The translations under genes were made by a program, and so were the position numbers. Positions 8,251 through 16,708 of a DNA stretch of 64,000 nucleotides are shown in pieces. Within the stretch, counting starts at the first letter, position 1; each line of letters begins with the position of its first letter. This DNA is from Luteimonas saliphila (GTDB lineage: Bacteria; Pseudomonadota; Gammaproteobacteria; Xanthomonadales; Xanthomonadaceae). The notes beneath the pieces were generated by a model. The model searched no databases. It saw only the letters and a list, made by a program, of their open reading frames with translations, and had not been told where the DNA came from. Location of the stretch: the NCBI RefSeq assembly GCF_016774335.1, contig NZ_JAETWA010000031.1:96464-160463 (forward strand), given 5' to 3'.

Positions 8251-9783
8251 CTATCGCTGCTTCCGCGCGGTGCCTCGCACCCTCAACGTGCCGAACTCCG
8301 TCGGCTCCCAGACGACGAGTTCCAGATCCCGATCCCGGAACACGACGTCAAGGACGAAGCGGTTGATCCGGCTCAGGCGGTTGAGCTCGATCCGCAGGCG
8401 CCCGTCCTCGAACCATTCTGCGCGCCCGGCCGAGATCGCACCTCCCTCCACAGTCGTTATGCGATACCGGCCGTCCAGCCCGAGAGGCTGGACGAGCGTG
8501 TCACCGTTTGCGAGTCCGAGGGTCAGCGCGTTTGCGCCGCGAGCCTTGAACTCGACCGCGAACGAGCGCAGGCCGAGCGCGTTCTCCTCCAGTTCGTACA
8601 CGCGACCCGACAGGCGCCCGGGTACCGTCGCTGATGCGGGCGAGCGATGGGCGGGAGCGGCCGCAATCCGGCGCAGCGCCTCGTCGAGCCTGCTCTGGTT
8701 GGCGGGATCCGGCGGGAGCGGAGCATTCGAGCGCACCGATTTCAGAATGTACTGGCCGATGTCGAACGGTTCGAAACCACCACCCGTGGTGACCACCACC
8801 ATGTTGTTCCCAGGCGATATGCTGATGCGCTGACCGCCGCGCCCGACCGCTTCGAACAAGCCCGGCAAGCGGTGGGGCATCCACCAGCCCAACCCGTAGT
8901 CGTTGTCTTCGTTGGCCCGGAAATGGTGCGCGACCGACGTCTCGACCCAGGCTTCCGACAGCACATGGTGGTCGGCCCAGCGTCCTTCGTTGAGCATCAG
9001 CAGGCCGAGCTTCGCCATATCCGTCGGCCGCAGCTGCAGGTCGCCCCAGCCGTGGCTGATGCCCCGCGCGTCCGCCGGCCAGTGCACGTCTGTGATCCCC
9101 AGCGGCCCGAACAGGTGCTGGCGCGCGAAGTCCAGGGCGGACATTCGCGTACCCGATGAAATCGCTGCCGAAAGCAGGTGGAAATTGGGACTGCAGTAAC
9201 CGAAGCGCGTCCCGGGCTGCGCCAGCGTCGGCAGTCGCAGCGCATGGGCCGCCCAGTCCTCCGTGCCACGCATGGCCCGAAGCTCCGGTTCGCCACGCTT
9301 GAAGCCGCAGTCGAAACCCGACCGCATCGAAAGCAGATCGCCGAGCCGGATCGTCTTCGCGACGTCGGTTGCGCCCGCCGTGACGTCGGTGGGCAGTGAA
9401 GAGACGAGGCTCTGCTCCGGCCCCTGGAGAAGGCCCCGGTCCGTCGCAAGGCCGACCAGCATGGAGACGACGCTCTTGGTCACCGACGCAACGTCGTGGC
9501 GGACCTCCGGTGCATAGGGATGGAAGTAGGCATCCAGCACGATCACGCCGTTCCTCACGACGGTAACGCTGTGGACGTTGAGATTCTTCGCCAGGGCGAA
9601 CTGCAATCCGTCCGCAAGATCCGCCGAGCTCATACCCTGCGCCTCGGGGGACGACATCTCCCAGTGCGTCGTGGGCCAGTGCGCGGGCGCCGGCGGAACC
9701 TGGTCCCCGGCAAACGAGATCGATGCCGGGGCGACGAGCGCCATCGCCAGTGCAGGGAAACTCCATCGTCTCGGTCGTTCCAT
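8251..9783 (-). CDS. Serine hydrolase, beta-lactamase family, exported
   Basis: A 510-residue protein of the beta-lactamase/PBP fold. ATG 9783 opens a signal peptide (RRWSFPALAMALVAPASISFA). The active-site SxxK is SVTK in HDVASVTKSVVSML; the YxN box is YCSPN; GRGGQRISI is at the position of the third box. About 150 residues after the catalytic domain form a separate beta-rich tail (RIAAAPAH onward), as in many esterase-like members. It is likely a periplasmic hydrolase; the substrate is not evident. The gap of 256 bp to the divergent GlxA regulator may hold both promoters. Confidence 0.88.
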   Translation of the reverse strand: MERPRRWSFPALAMALVAPASISFAGDQVPPAPAHWPTTHWEMSSPEAQGMSSADLADGLQFALAKNLNVHSVTVVRNGVIVLDAYFHPYAPEVRHDVASVTKSVVSMLVGLATDRGLLQGPEQSLVSSLPTDVTAGATDVAKTIRLGDLLSMRSGFDCGFKRGEPELRAMRGTEDWAAHALRLPTLAQPGTRFGYCSPNFHLLSAAISSGTRMSALDFARQHLFGPLGITDVHWPADARGISHGWGDLQLRPTDMAKLGLLMLNEGRWADHHVLSEAWVETSVAHHFRANEDNDYGLGWWMPHRLPGLFEAVGRGGQRISISPGNNMVVVTTGGGFEPFDIGQYILKSVRSNAPLPPDPANQSRLDEALRRIAAAPAHRSPASATVPGRLSGRVYELEENALGLRSFAVEFKARGANALTLGLANGDTLVQPLGLDGRYRITTVEGGAISAGRAEWFEDGRLRIELNRLSRINRFVLDVVFRDRDLELVVWEPTEFGTLRVRGTARKQR

Positions 9784-10039
9784 TGGATACCTGTCGGTTT
9801 CTGGGCGTGTCGGTCGGGGAAATGTCGATGGCACGATGGGGGGGGCTATCTACCCCTGCCCTGTGAACGCGCGCCACATGTCGGCGTCGCGCCCGCTCCG
9901 CAGCGTGACCTGCGGGTACCGCGCCCCGCCATGGCGAGGCGGGTGCCCATCGCGATCCCGTGGGTCTCCCCCGGATTGACCCATCCAGCATGCCTGATAC
10001 GCTCCCGGCACGACCGACAACTTTCCATCGTTTCGTGCC

Positions 10040-11005
10040 ATGGCCCACCGCATCGCCATGCTGGTCTACCCCGATTTCCAGCTGCTGGATGCGACCGGTC
10101 CGCTCGCCGCGTTCGAGATCGCGCAGCGACATGCCGCCGGGTTCTACGCGTGGGGGCTGGTGGCAGGGACACCGGGACCGGTTCCCAGTTCGGCCGGCGT
10201 CATCCTGCAGGCGGATCCGTTCGGCACGCCGGCCCACGTCGACACGCTCATCGTCGTGGGAGGATTCGGCTCCGTGGCCGCCGCCCGCTGCCCCGCCACG
10301 CTGCGCTTCGTGCGGGCCTGCGCCAGGCGCGCGCGACGCGTAGTCAGCATCTGTTCCGGCGCTTACGTCCTCGCGTCGGCAGGGCTGCTGGATGGCCTGT
10401 GCGCCACCACGCACTGGAGCCACGGCGCGGATTTCTCCAGGCGCTTCCCGCAGGTGCGGCTGGACGCCAACCGGATATTCGTGAAGGCAGGCAATATCTG
10501 GACGTCACCCGGCATCACGGCGGGCATCGACCTGGCGCTCGCGCTGATCGGCGAGGACGTGGGAGAAGACATCGCGCGCAAGACCGCGCAACAGCTCGTC
10601 GTCTACCACCGGCGTCCGGGCGGCCAGTCCCAGTTCTCCCCGCTCCTGGACATCGAACGTGCCGAAGGGCGATTCGCTGCGCTGCTGGATTACATGCGCA
10701 CGCACCTGCAGCGCCGGCTGAGCGTGACCGAGCTTGCGAACCACTGCTGCATGAGTCCACGACACTTCTCGCGTCTGTTCACCGCGGAAATCGGCATCGC
10801 CCCTGCAAAGGCCGTGGAGCGGCTGAGGGTGGATGCGGCACGCGCCGCACTGGAGAGCGGGGCCCGCTCCATTCATCGCGTCGCGAAGCTGCACGGCTTC
10901 GACAATGCCGAGCGCATGCGGCGCAGCTTCGTCCGCGTCCTGGGCAGCCCTCCGTCGAGCCTGAAGACGTGCCAAAGGGCGCCAGCGACAATCGACGCCG
11001 GCTGA
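10040..11005 (+). CDS. GlxA family transcriptional regulator (DJ-1/PfpI plus AraC HTH)
   Basis: A 321-residue two-domain regulator. Residues 1-190 are a DJ-1/PfpI-like domain (MLVYPDFQLLDATGPLAAFE; VVSICSGAYVLASAG with the nucleophile-elbow Cys). Residues 210-305 form the AraC double HTH (LSVTELANHCCMSPRHFSRL; RSIHRVAKLHGFDNAERMRR). Translation probably starts at ATG 10040. The gene ends inside DNA related to a RAYT tail: the last codons (CQRAPATIDAG) look like REP/RAYT-derived sequence rather than the original C-terminus. Confidence 0.88.
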   Translation: MAHRIAMLVYPDFQLLDATGPLAAFEIAQRHAAGFYAWGLVAGTPGPVPSSAGVILQADPFGTPAHVDTLIVVGGFGSVAAARCPATLRFVRACARRARRVVSICSGAYVLASAGLLDGLCATTHWSHGADFSRRFPQVRLDANRIFVKAGNIWTSPGITAGIDLALALIGEDVGEDIARKTAQQLVVYHRRPGGQSQFSPLLDIERAEGRFAALLDYMRTHLQRRLSVTELANHCCMSPRHFSRLFTAEIGIAPAKAVERLRVDAARAALESGARSIHRVAKLHGFDNAERMRRSFVRVLGSPPSSLKTCQRAPATIDAG

Positions 11006-11085
11006 CAGCCGACGGCTGCGGCGCAGCCCTGCAAACCTGCGCGCGCATTGCGCCACCTACGCCTGGAACCGGTCCGATCCCTCCG
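10975..11085 (-). pseudogene. RAYT transposase tail relic
   Basis: Read on the minus strand this gives GSDRFQA, a stop, then VAQCARRFAGLRRSRR, matching the C-terminus of the intact RAYT at 40793 (GSDRFQAWVAKRTGKFAGLR). The following GGCTGACAG/GACAATC bases also match the DNA after that gene. The relic overlaps the 3' end of the GlxA gene on the other strand. Confidence 0.65.
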
Positions 11086-11134
11086 GACAACACCCCATCA
11101 CCCGTGCCGTACACGATTGCGCCCGACGATCGCG

Positions 11135-11608
11135 TCATCGGCCCTCGGCAACGCGTTCGAAGGTGATGATGCTGCGCGTCTCGCCCTTGTCCGCCCAGTT
11201 CGGCATCACCCGCCAGGGCGTGAGCACCTGCAGCCGGTCGCCGTCGAGCGCGAACTGGCGACGTTGCTCGGTGCCGACCCAGGCCGGGTTCCAGGCCACG
11301 TCGACCGCCGTGACCCAGTCGTCGCCCTCGATCCGGTAGCGACCGGTATACGCGATGAGGGTCTCGAGCAACTGCGCCATCTCGCGGTCGCTGTCGCCCG
11401 GCAGGCGGCCATCGCCGGTCAGCATGAACCACACGCGGCCCTCGCGGCTGAAGATCGTGTAGCCCGTCGGGCGGTCGCCCATCGCCGGGAACCGCTCGCC
11501 CGTGGACGCGACCTCCACTTCATACGACACCAGGCACCACGTGCCCACGACCGCAGGCGACGCCGCAACCGGCCCGGATCCCGTTTTCAGCTTGGGGGGC
11601 GAGGACAT
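11135..11608 (-). CDS. Lipocalin-like domain protein
   Basis: A 157-residue protein with the pattern of the small lipocalin-like family: VVGTWCLVSYEVE at the N-terminus, GYTIFSREGRVWFMLTGD, YTGRYRIEGDDWVTAVD, and a C-terminal strand with TFERV. There is no signal peptide, so it is probably cytosolic. ATG 11608 is preferred over the GTG three codons earlier because a G-rich AGTGGGGA lies in range. Such proteins often bind small hydrophobic ligands or act in secondary metabolism; nothing here specifies the ligand. Confidence 0.7.
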   Translation of the reverse strand: MSSPPKLKTGSGPVAASPAVVGTWCLVSYEVEVASTGERFPAMGDRPTGYTIFSREGRVWFMLTGDGRLPGDSDREMAQLLETLIAYTGRYRIEGDDWVTAVDVAWNPAWVGTEQRRQFALDGDRLQVLTPWRVMPNWADKGETRSIITFERVAEGR

Positions 11609-11654
11609 CGTCCCCACTCTGCAACGGATCCTTCCCCGAGATCAACCCTGGACC

Positions 11655-12497
11655 AGAACCGGGGTCAGAGTGGAATTTTCCTACGCCCGGGTGCGGCGGT
11701 CGCCGATCGCCGCAGGCACTCGACCGTCGCAGTCTGGACCCCCGTCATCGCAAGGACGCGATCATGGCCCGCCAGCCCCGTATCGACCTGCCCGGCATCC
11801 CGCAACACATCGTCCAGCGCGGCAACGACCGCCAGCCCTGCTTCTTCACCGATCTCGACCGCATCCGCTACCTGCAGGACCTGCGCGACATCGCGCGGCG
11901 CGAGTACTGCAGCATCCACGCCTACGTGCTGATGACCAACCACGTCCACCTGCTGGCGACGCCGATGGCGGCGGGGGGCGTGGGCCGCATGATGCAGGCG
12001 CTGGGCCGGTGCTACGTGCGCTACGTCAACGACCGCTACCACCGTACCGGCACCCTCTGGGAAGGGCGCTACAGGTCGTGCCCGGTCCTGGAGGATGCCT
12101 ACCTGTTGCGCTGCCAGCGCTACATCGAACTCAACCCGCTGCGCGCCGGGATGGTCGAAGATCCTGCGCGCTACCGGTGGTCGAGCCACCGGAGCAACAC
12201 GTCGCCTGCCGATGATCCGTTGCTGCACCCGCATCGTGCCTGGCTGGCGCTGGGGCCGGACCCGCAGACCAGGCATCGCGCCTGGCGCGCCCTGGTGATG
12301 GAACGCGTGGATGCCGCCGAGACGGATGCGATCCGTCTGCACCTGCGGCGCCAGCAGCTGTATGGTCCGGACCGCGTTCGCACGTCCATCGAAGCGCAGC
12401 TGGGCCGGACTGTGGGACCGGGTAAGAGGGGTCGGCCGCGAAAGGCATCGCTGCCGCTCGCCGAAGCATGAGAAAGTCGAACCTGACCCCGGTTTCT
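11655..12497 (+). mobile_element. RAYT unit with inverted REP ends (GGGGTCAGAGT class)
   Basis: The RAYT gene 11764-12471 sits between two inverted copies of one REP: AGAACCGGGGTCAGAGTGG at 11655-11680 and its reverse complement at 12472-12497, which overlaps the gene's stop. The same sequence forms complete REPINs at 58104-58186 and 60823-60906, so this RAYT is the probable enzyme for that REP class. Confidence 0.8.
11764..12471 (+). CDS. REP-associated tyrosine transposase (RAYT), Y1-HUH
   Basis: A 235-residue single-domain HUH endonuclease. The metal-binding HUH motif is in YVLMTNHVHLL, and the conserved YIELNPLRAGMV downstream holds the catalytic Tyr. The N-terminus RIDLPGIPQHIVQRGND and the GTLWEGRYRSC segment are typical of the family. 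The C-terminal tail (KRGRPRKA) is basic. Length and motifs are intact, so it is probably active; such enzymes mobilise REP/REPIN elements in cis or trans. It is flanked by inverted REP copies. Confidence 0.92.
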   Translation: MARQPRIDLPGIPQHIVQRGNDRQPCFFTDLDRIRYLQDLRDIARREYCSIHAYVLMTNHVHLLATPMAAGGVGRMMQALGRCYVRYVNDRYHRTGTLWEGRYRSCPVLEDAYLLRCQRYIELNPLRAGMVEDPARYRWSSHRSNTSPADDPLLHPHRAWLALGPDPQTRHRAWRALVMERVDAAETDAIRLHLRRQQLYGPDRVRTSIEAQLGRTVGPGKRGRPRKASLPLAEA

Positions 12498-12569
12498 TGC
12501 GCGGTTTCGCCGCATTCGGGCGCCCGGTTTCGCTGCGATTCCCTGGGTCGGAACGGGCAGACTGCGCGC

Positions 12570-14129
12570 ATGGACAAGACAGCCGCCAACGCATCACGCC
12601 CGGTCCTGACCCTGGGCAATCCCGTACTCGAAGCACCGTGCACCGCGGTGTCGTTCCCCGATCCCGGCCTCGCGGACGAGCTGCAGGCCATGCATGCGAC
12701 GCTCGCCGAGTTCCGCGCCCGAAGCGGCTATGGCCGGGCCATCGCGGCGCCGCAGGTGGGAATCCCGAAGCGGATCGTGGCCATGCACCTGGGAGCGACG
12801 CCATTCGCGCTGATCAACCCGGAGATCACCTGGCGCAGCAGCGAGATGCAGGAAGTCTGGGACGATTGCCTGAGCGTCCCAGACCGGTCGTCCGCGTACT
12901 GCGGCATCGCAGCGTCAGTCTCGCCTACCACGACGAGCGTGGGCAGCGAATCGAATGGCGGCACCTGCCCCCCCGACATGGCCGAGCTCGTCCAGCACGA
13001 GATCGATCACCTCGACGGCGTGCTGATGACCACGCGGGCCTCGGATGTCGACCCGATCCGGCCGATCGCCGAACACGCCTCGCTCGTGGCACAGGCCAGG
13101 CCCCGCCATCGCCTCAGCCTCGCCCGCATCGCGCGCGCCGCCCGGGACATCCCGCCGGAATTCGCGAACTCGCCCCAGTTCGAGTACGAGCCGCTGTCGG
13201 AGGCACTCGGGTGCCGGCTGACGCTCAAGCTCGAGTTCGCGAACCCCATCCGCAGCTTCAAGGCCCGGGGCGCGGCGTTCGTGGTGAGCGAGATGCTCCG
13301 GCGCGGCGAACGCGAAGGCGTCGTCTGCGCCAGTGCCGGCAACTGGGGCCAGGCCATGGCCTACGTCTGCAGCCTCCATGGGCTCCCGATCGTGGTGTAC
13401 GCCGCCCATAACGCGAACCCGCTGAAGATCGCCCGCATGCGGGCGCTGGGCGCGGAAGTCCGGCTGCACGGCACGGACTTCGACGAGGCCAAGGCCGCTG
13501 CGAAAGCCTTCGCTGCCCGGGCGGGAATGCGGATGGTGGAAGACGGCCAGGAACCCGAGATCAGCGAGGGACACGCCACCATCGCGATCGAGCTGCTGGC
13601 GCGCAACCGGCACTTCGACAGTCTCGTGGTGCCGTTGGGCAACGGCGCACTGCTCAACGGCATCGGGCGCTGGACCAAGGCAGCTTCGCCCGCCACGCGC
13701 GTCATCGGCGTGTGCGCCGCCGCGGCCCCGAGCATGGCGCGCTCCTGGCGCGGCGGGCGCGTTGTCGAGACCACCGCCGCGGAGACGATGGCCGATGGGA
13801 TCGCGGTGCGGGTGCCCATCGCGGATGCCGTGGACGACATGCACGGCATCGTCGACGATGTCCTGCTGGTCGACGAGGAAGACATCGCGCGTGCGATGGT
13901 CCTGGCGCACGACTGCGCCGGGATCGTGCTGGAACCCGCGGGCGCGGTGGGGATCGCCGCCATCCGGGCCTACCCGGCCCATTTCGCCGGACAGCAGGTG
14001 GCGACCGTCCTGTCCGGGAACAACATCGAGCCGGCAGGCGGCACGAGGCTCCCGACACCCTTGTCTCCGTCCCGCTATCGCCCGCTGTCTCCCCCGGCCG
14101 TCGCGGCCGCTGGAGCGATGGCCCCCTGA
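12570..14129 (+). CDS. Peptide deformylase / PLP-dependent threonine dehydratase-like fusion
   Basis: A 519-residue fusion. Residues 1-175 read as peptide deformylase: GYGRAIAAPQVG (motif 1), DDCLSVP (motif 2, with Asp where Glu-Gly is usual) and QHEIDHL (motif 3). From about residue 185 a type II PLP enzyme follows: PIRSFKARGA (PLP lysine), SAGNWGQAMAY (Asn loop), PLGNGALLNG (phosphate loop) and VLSGNN near the end, as in serine/threonine dehydratases. Between motifs 2 and 3 about 29 codons (12886-12974) are out of frame; the expected sequence (LRHRSVSLAYHDERGQRIEW) reads in the +2 frame, so two compensating indels exist, one at a C7 run. Deformylase activity is therefore doubtful. Confidence 0.7.
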   Translation: MDKTAANASRPVLTLGNPVLEAPCTAVSFPDPGLADELQAMHATLAEFRARSGYGRAIAAPQVGIPKRIVAMHLGATPFALINPEITWRSSEMQEVWDDCLSVPDRSSAYCGIAASVSPTTTSVGSESNGGTCPPDMAELVQHEIDHLDGVLMTTRASDVDPIRPIAEHASLVAQARPRHRLSLARIARAARDIPPEFANSPQFEYEPLSEALGCRLTLKLEFANPIRSFKARGAAFVVSEMLRRGEREGVVCASAGNWGQAMAYVCSLHGLPIVVYAAHNANPLKIARMRALGAEVRLHGTDFDEAKAAAKAFAARAGMRMVEDGQEPEISEGHATIAIELLARNRHFDSLVVPLGNGALLNGIGRWTKAASPATRVIGVCAAAAPSMARSWRGGRVVETTAAETMADGIAVRVPIADAVDDMHGIVDDVLLVDEEDIARAMVLAHDCAGIVLEPAGAVGIAAIRAYPAHFAGQQVATVLSGNNIEPAGGTRLPTPLSPSRYRPLSPPAVAAAGAMAP

Positions 14130-15115
14130 GCGGGCAGGTTCCTGCTGAAGAATTCCAGGACCTGCGCATTGAACTTTCGGTGGAAGTCCGCGCGATCGAA
14201 GCCCGGCGGATCGGTGCACAAGAAGGGCGCCGCCGCCGCGACCTCCTCCGGGCACGGAAACAGGAAGGAAAAATGCCCGGAGTTGGCCGGACGATGGAAC
14301 TCGGGTGGGCTGGGCAGACTCTTCGCAACCGAGGCCACGTTCCCGGGTTCGACGCCCATGCCCCCGTGCTCGGAACTCCACAACTGGATCGGGGCCTTCG
14401 CATTGCGCAGGCTGGACTCGTCGGGGAAGAAGCTGACCGGATCGGCGATGGCGAAGGCCCGGATGCGCGGTTCGTGGCCGGAACCGTGCTCGGGTATGTC
14501 GTTGTCGCGAATCTGCCTGCACATCAGGAATTCTTCGGGACACGGAAACGGCGGCGCACTGAAGTCGGGAACGGCCCCGGCCAGGACGAGGCCCGTGTAG
14601 CCGCCACGCGAGAAACCGAAGAATCCTATCCGCCGAGGGTCGATCTCCACGGAGGTCTGCGACCGACCCAGCAGGAACGTGATGGTGCGTTCGATGTCGA
14701 CGGGCCGGACAAGGAAGGACGAGATGTCGTCGGCCGACTTGTTCCTGATCGAATGCACGGAATCCAGGCTGTGATTGAGCGTAACGACGGCGAAGCCGGC
14801 ATCCGCCAGGAACGCCGCGGTGTCGTGGTGGCTGAACACGTCTCCGAACATGCCGTGCGAGACAACGATCAGGGGCAGGTTCCCGCCCGCGACGACGCAG
14901 TCCTCGACCGCCTGTATCGTCAACGGGCCGGCCTCGCTCTCCACCACGATCGGCCCGGGCGGCGCCGAACAGGGCGTCCAGAGGCGCGCCGCAATCTCGG
15001 GCCCGAGCGGGTCCGCAGGAACGACGACCTCCCTCACTCCCGCGGCGTGTGCCGTGAATGCGGGCAGCAACAGGCAGAAGCACAACAGGACCTTGCGGGC
15101 TTCTTCGCGGATCAT
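14075..15115 (-). CDS. Alpha/beta hydrolase, dienelactone hydrolase-like, exported
   Basis: A 346-residue protein. ATG 15115 has GGGAAG upstream and opens a signal peptide (VLLCFCLLLPAFTAHA). The oxyanion region is PLIVVSHGMFGD; the nucleophile elbow is GFFGFSRGGYTG; a late His follows in NSGHFSFLF, and FAIADPVS offers the acid. Six or more Cys suggest disulfides, fitting periplasmic export. The pattern resembles predicted dienelactone hydrolase or lipase-like proteins. Its 3' end overlaps that of the convergent fusion gene by 55 bp. Confidence 0.8.
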   Translation of the reverse strand: MIREEARKVLLCFCLLLPAFTAHAAGVREVVVPADPLGPEIAARLWTPCSAPPGPIVVESEAGPLTIQAVEDCVVAGGNLPLIVVSHGMFGDVFSHHDTAAFLADAGFAVVTLNHSLDSVHSIRNKSADDISSFLVRPVDIERTITFLLGRSQTSVEIDPRRIGFFGFSRGGYTGLVLAGAVPDFSAPPFPCPEEFLMCRQIRDNDIPEHGSGHEPRIRAFAIADPVSFFPDESSLRNAKAPIQLWSSEHGGMGVEPGNVASVAKSLPSPPEFHRPANSGHFSFLFPCPEEVAAAAPFLCTDPPGFDRADFHRKFNAQVLEFFSRNLPAQGAIAPAAATAGGDSGR

Positions 15116-15446
15116 GTCCTGACTTCCCAGCGATGGCTTCATTCGGACGGTGGGCAACGGACGAACCAGGGAAACCGGTGGAGCCAAACTGTCGTGCCAA
15201 GGATGCCGGGGACGATTCACCCCGGCAACGGCGTCAGGAACAATCCAGGGAGCCGGGTTGCGGCCATGCCCAGGCGTCCACCCGCCATCGCGCTCGGCGG
15301 ACGCGCTCAGCGCAATCGCTCCGATGCAACCCCATCCGCAGGATCCTCGTCGTCGCCGGCAGCCGTCGTCCCCGACGCCATATCTGCTTTTTTGCCGGGG
15401 ATGTCCCTTGCACGTTTTGCCCACCGGACGACAGCGACCGTAGCAC
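15116..15446. other. Intergenic region
   Basis: In 331 bp between two minus-strand genes I see no coding pattern, REP or terminator hairpin of note. It should contain the promoter of the hydrolase at 14075-15115. Confidence 0.4.
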
Positions 15447-16322
15447 TCAATTCCGAGCGGACGAGGGGGAGGAGTCGGCGATCTCCGCCGTTCGCTCGTC
15501 GTCGAGGTAGGGCCGTACGTCTTCCGCGGTCCGGCGGTCGTCCCCGGCCAGCAGGTCCTTGAGGATCGCCGTGTGGCCCTGTCCCCCCAGCGCGATCACG
15601 CGACGCCCGGGCGCGGCCGCCGCCTGCAGGTTGGCGTACATGCGGAAGTTGCGATGCCACCAGCTCGCCGAGGCATCGGCGCCGGCGAAACCGTCGCCCG
15701 CGCCGACCGCGTTGGTGCGCAGGTACAAGGCCTTGTTGGCTGCATCGCGGGACGGATCGTTCGCCAGGTGCAGCAGTTGCGGCAACGACAGCGTGGACTG
15801 TTCGCGATCGTGGTCGGCGGATACCGCCTGGATCCGCGCCTCGAAGTCGCGCTTCGCCCGCGGGTCGTGACGTTCCATGTACTCGAACAGCGGCTGCGCG
15901 TTCCAGCCGACCCCGCTTTCGTCGAAACAGGTCACGCCGCGCAGCCCGGCCCGCTTCGCCACCCGGAACCCGATCTGGTAGGTCTCGTTCGAGGGCAGGT
16001 CGAAGCGTCCGGCCTGGTACTCCCGGAACCGCTGGTCGTACTTCGCCTGGTCGGCCGGGCTGCACTCGGCGAGCACGTCGGTGGGACCGAATGCCGCCAG
16101 CCGCACGGCCAGGGCTTCGAGGTAGGCCTGGTTCGCCGGCGCCATCACGTCGACGACCCGGCTCTTGACCATGTCCCGGCCCGGGTTGGCGAAATGGAAC
16201 ATGCCGATCAGCATCACCCGCCCCGGTGCGCCGGCCGGGGCGGGCGTTGCCGCCGCGGCCAGGACCGACAGGCACATCAGCGTAGCGACGAAGGCGATCC
16301 GGTATGGAACGGGCAGGCGCAT
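15447..16322 (-). CDS. DUF5694 family protein, exported
   Basis: A 291-residue protein with a signal peptide (VATLMCLSVLAAAATPAPA). ATG 16322 follows GAGGAG at a 6-nt spacing. The signature of the family is VMLIGMFHFANPGRDM with DVLAECSP following, and RRVIALGGQGHTAILKDLL near the end, a layout recalling TraB/GumN-type hydrolase folds in which early and late His residues pair. The biochemical role is not established. The neighbours give no operon hint. Confidence 0.7.
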   Translation of the reverse strand: MRLPVPYRIAFVATLMCLSVLAAAATPAPAGAPGRVMLIGMFHFANPGRDMVKSRVVDVMAPANQAYLEALAVRLAAFGPTDVLAECSPADQAKYDQRFREYQAGRFDLPSNETYQIGFRVAKRAGLRGVTCFDESGVGWNAQPLFEYMERHDPRAKRDFEARIQAVSADHDREQSTLSLPQLLHLANDPSRDAANKALYLRTNAVGAGDGFAGADASASWWHRNFRMYANLQAAAAPGRRVIALGGQGHTAILKDLLAGDDRRTAEDVRPYLDDERTAEIADSSPSSARN

Positions 16323-16475
16323 CGGGAGCTCCTCTCCAGGCAGTGTGAAGCCATGGATGCACGGGAGCCGTCGCAGGTTTAACCGGGGATGGACGGAATC
16401 GGGACATCCCTCCCCGCCAGGGGGCCGCACGGGTACCGGGCGCCGGAATGTTTCCCCGGCACCATCCTGCGCCCT

Positions 16476-16632
16476 TCACGCGTCCGTCTTGTCGAACACC
16501 TCCTCGACGCTGAGGCCGAAAGCGTCGGCGATGCGGAACGCGAGGGGCAACGACGGGTCGAACCGGCCGTTCTCGATGGCGTTGATCGAATTGCTCTAGA
16601 CACGCACGCGGTCGGCCAGTTCGGCCAGGCTC
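16476..16632 (-). pseudogene. XRE-type HTH regulator remnant
   Basis: On the minus strand the frame reads WSLAELADRVRV, then an in-frame TAG, then SNSINAIENGRFDPSLPLAF and an ending RIADAFGLSVEEVFDKTDA. This aligns residue for residue with the intact small HTH at 21988-22197 (LGVSRQTINAVE). The stop falls at the Ser before the recognition helix. The upstream half is replaced by two copies of CCCCCTGGTTGCGT (16641-16668), so the N-terminus is also lost. Confidence 0.75.
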
Positions 16633-16708
16633 CAAATTCGTCCCCCTGGTTGCGTCCCCCTGGTTGCGTTCTACACTCAGCCGCAATCACACACGGGGAG
16701 CGCGCGGG

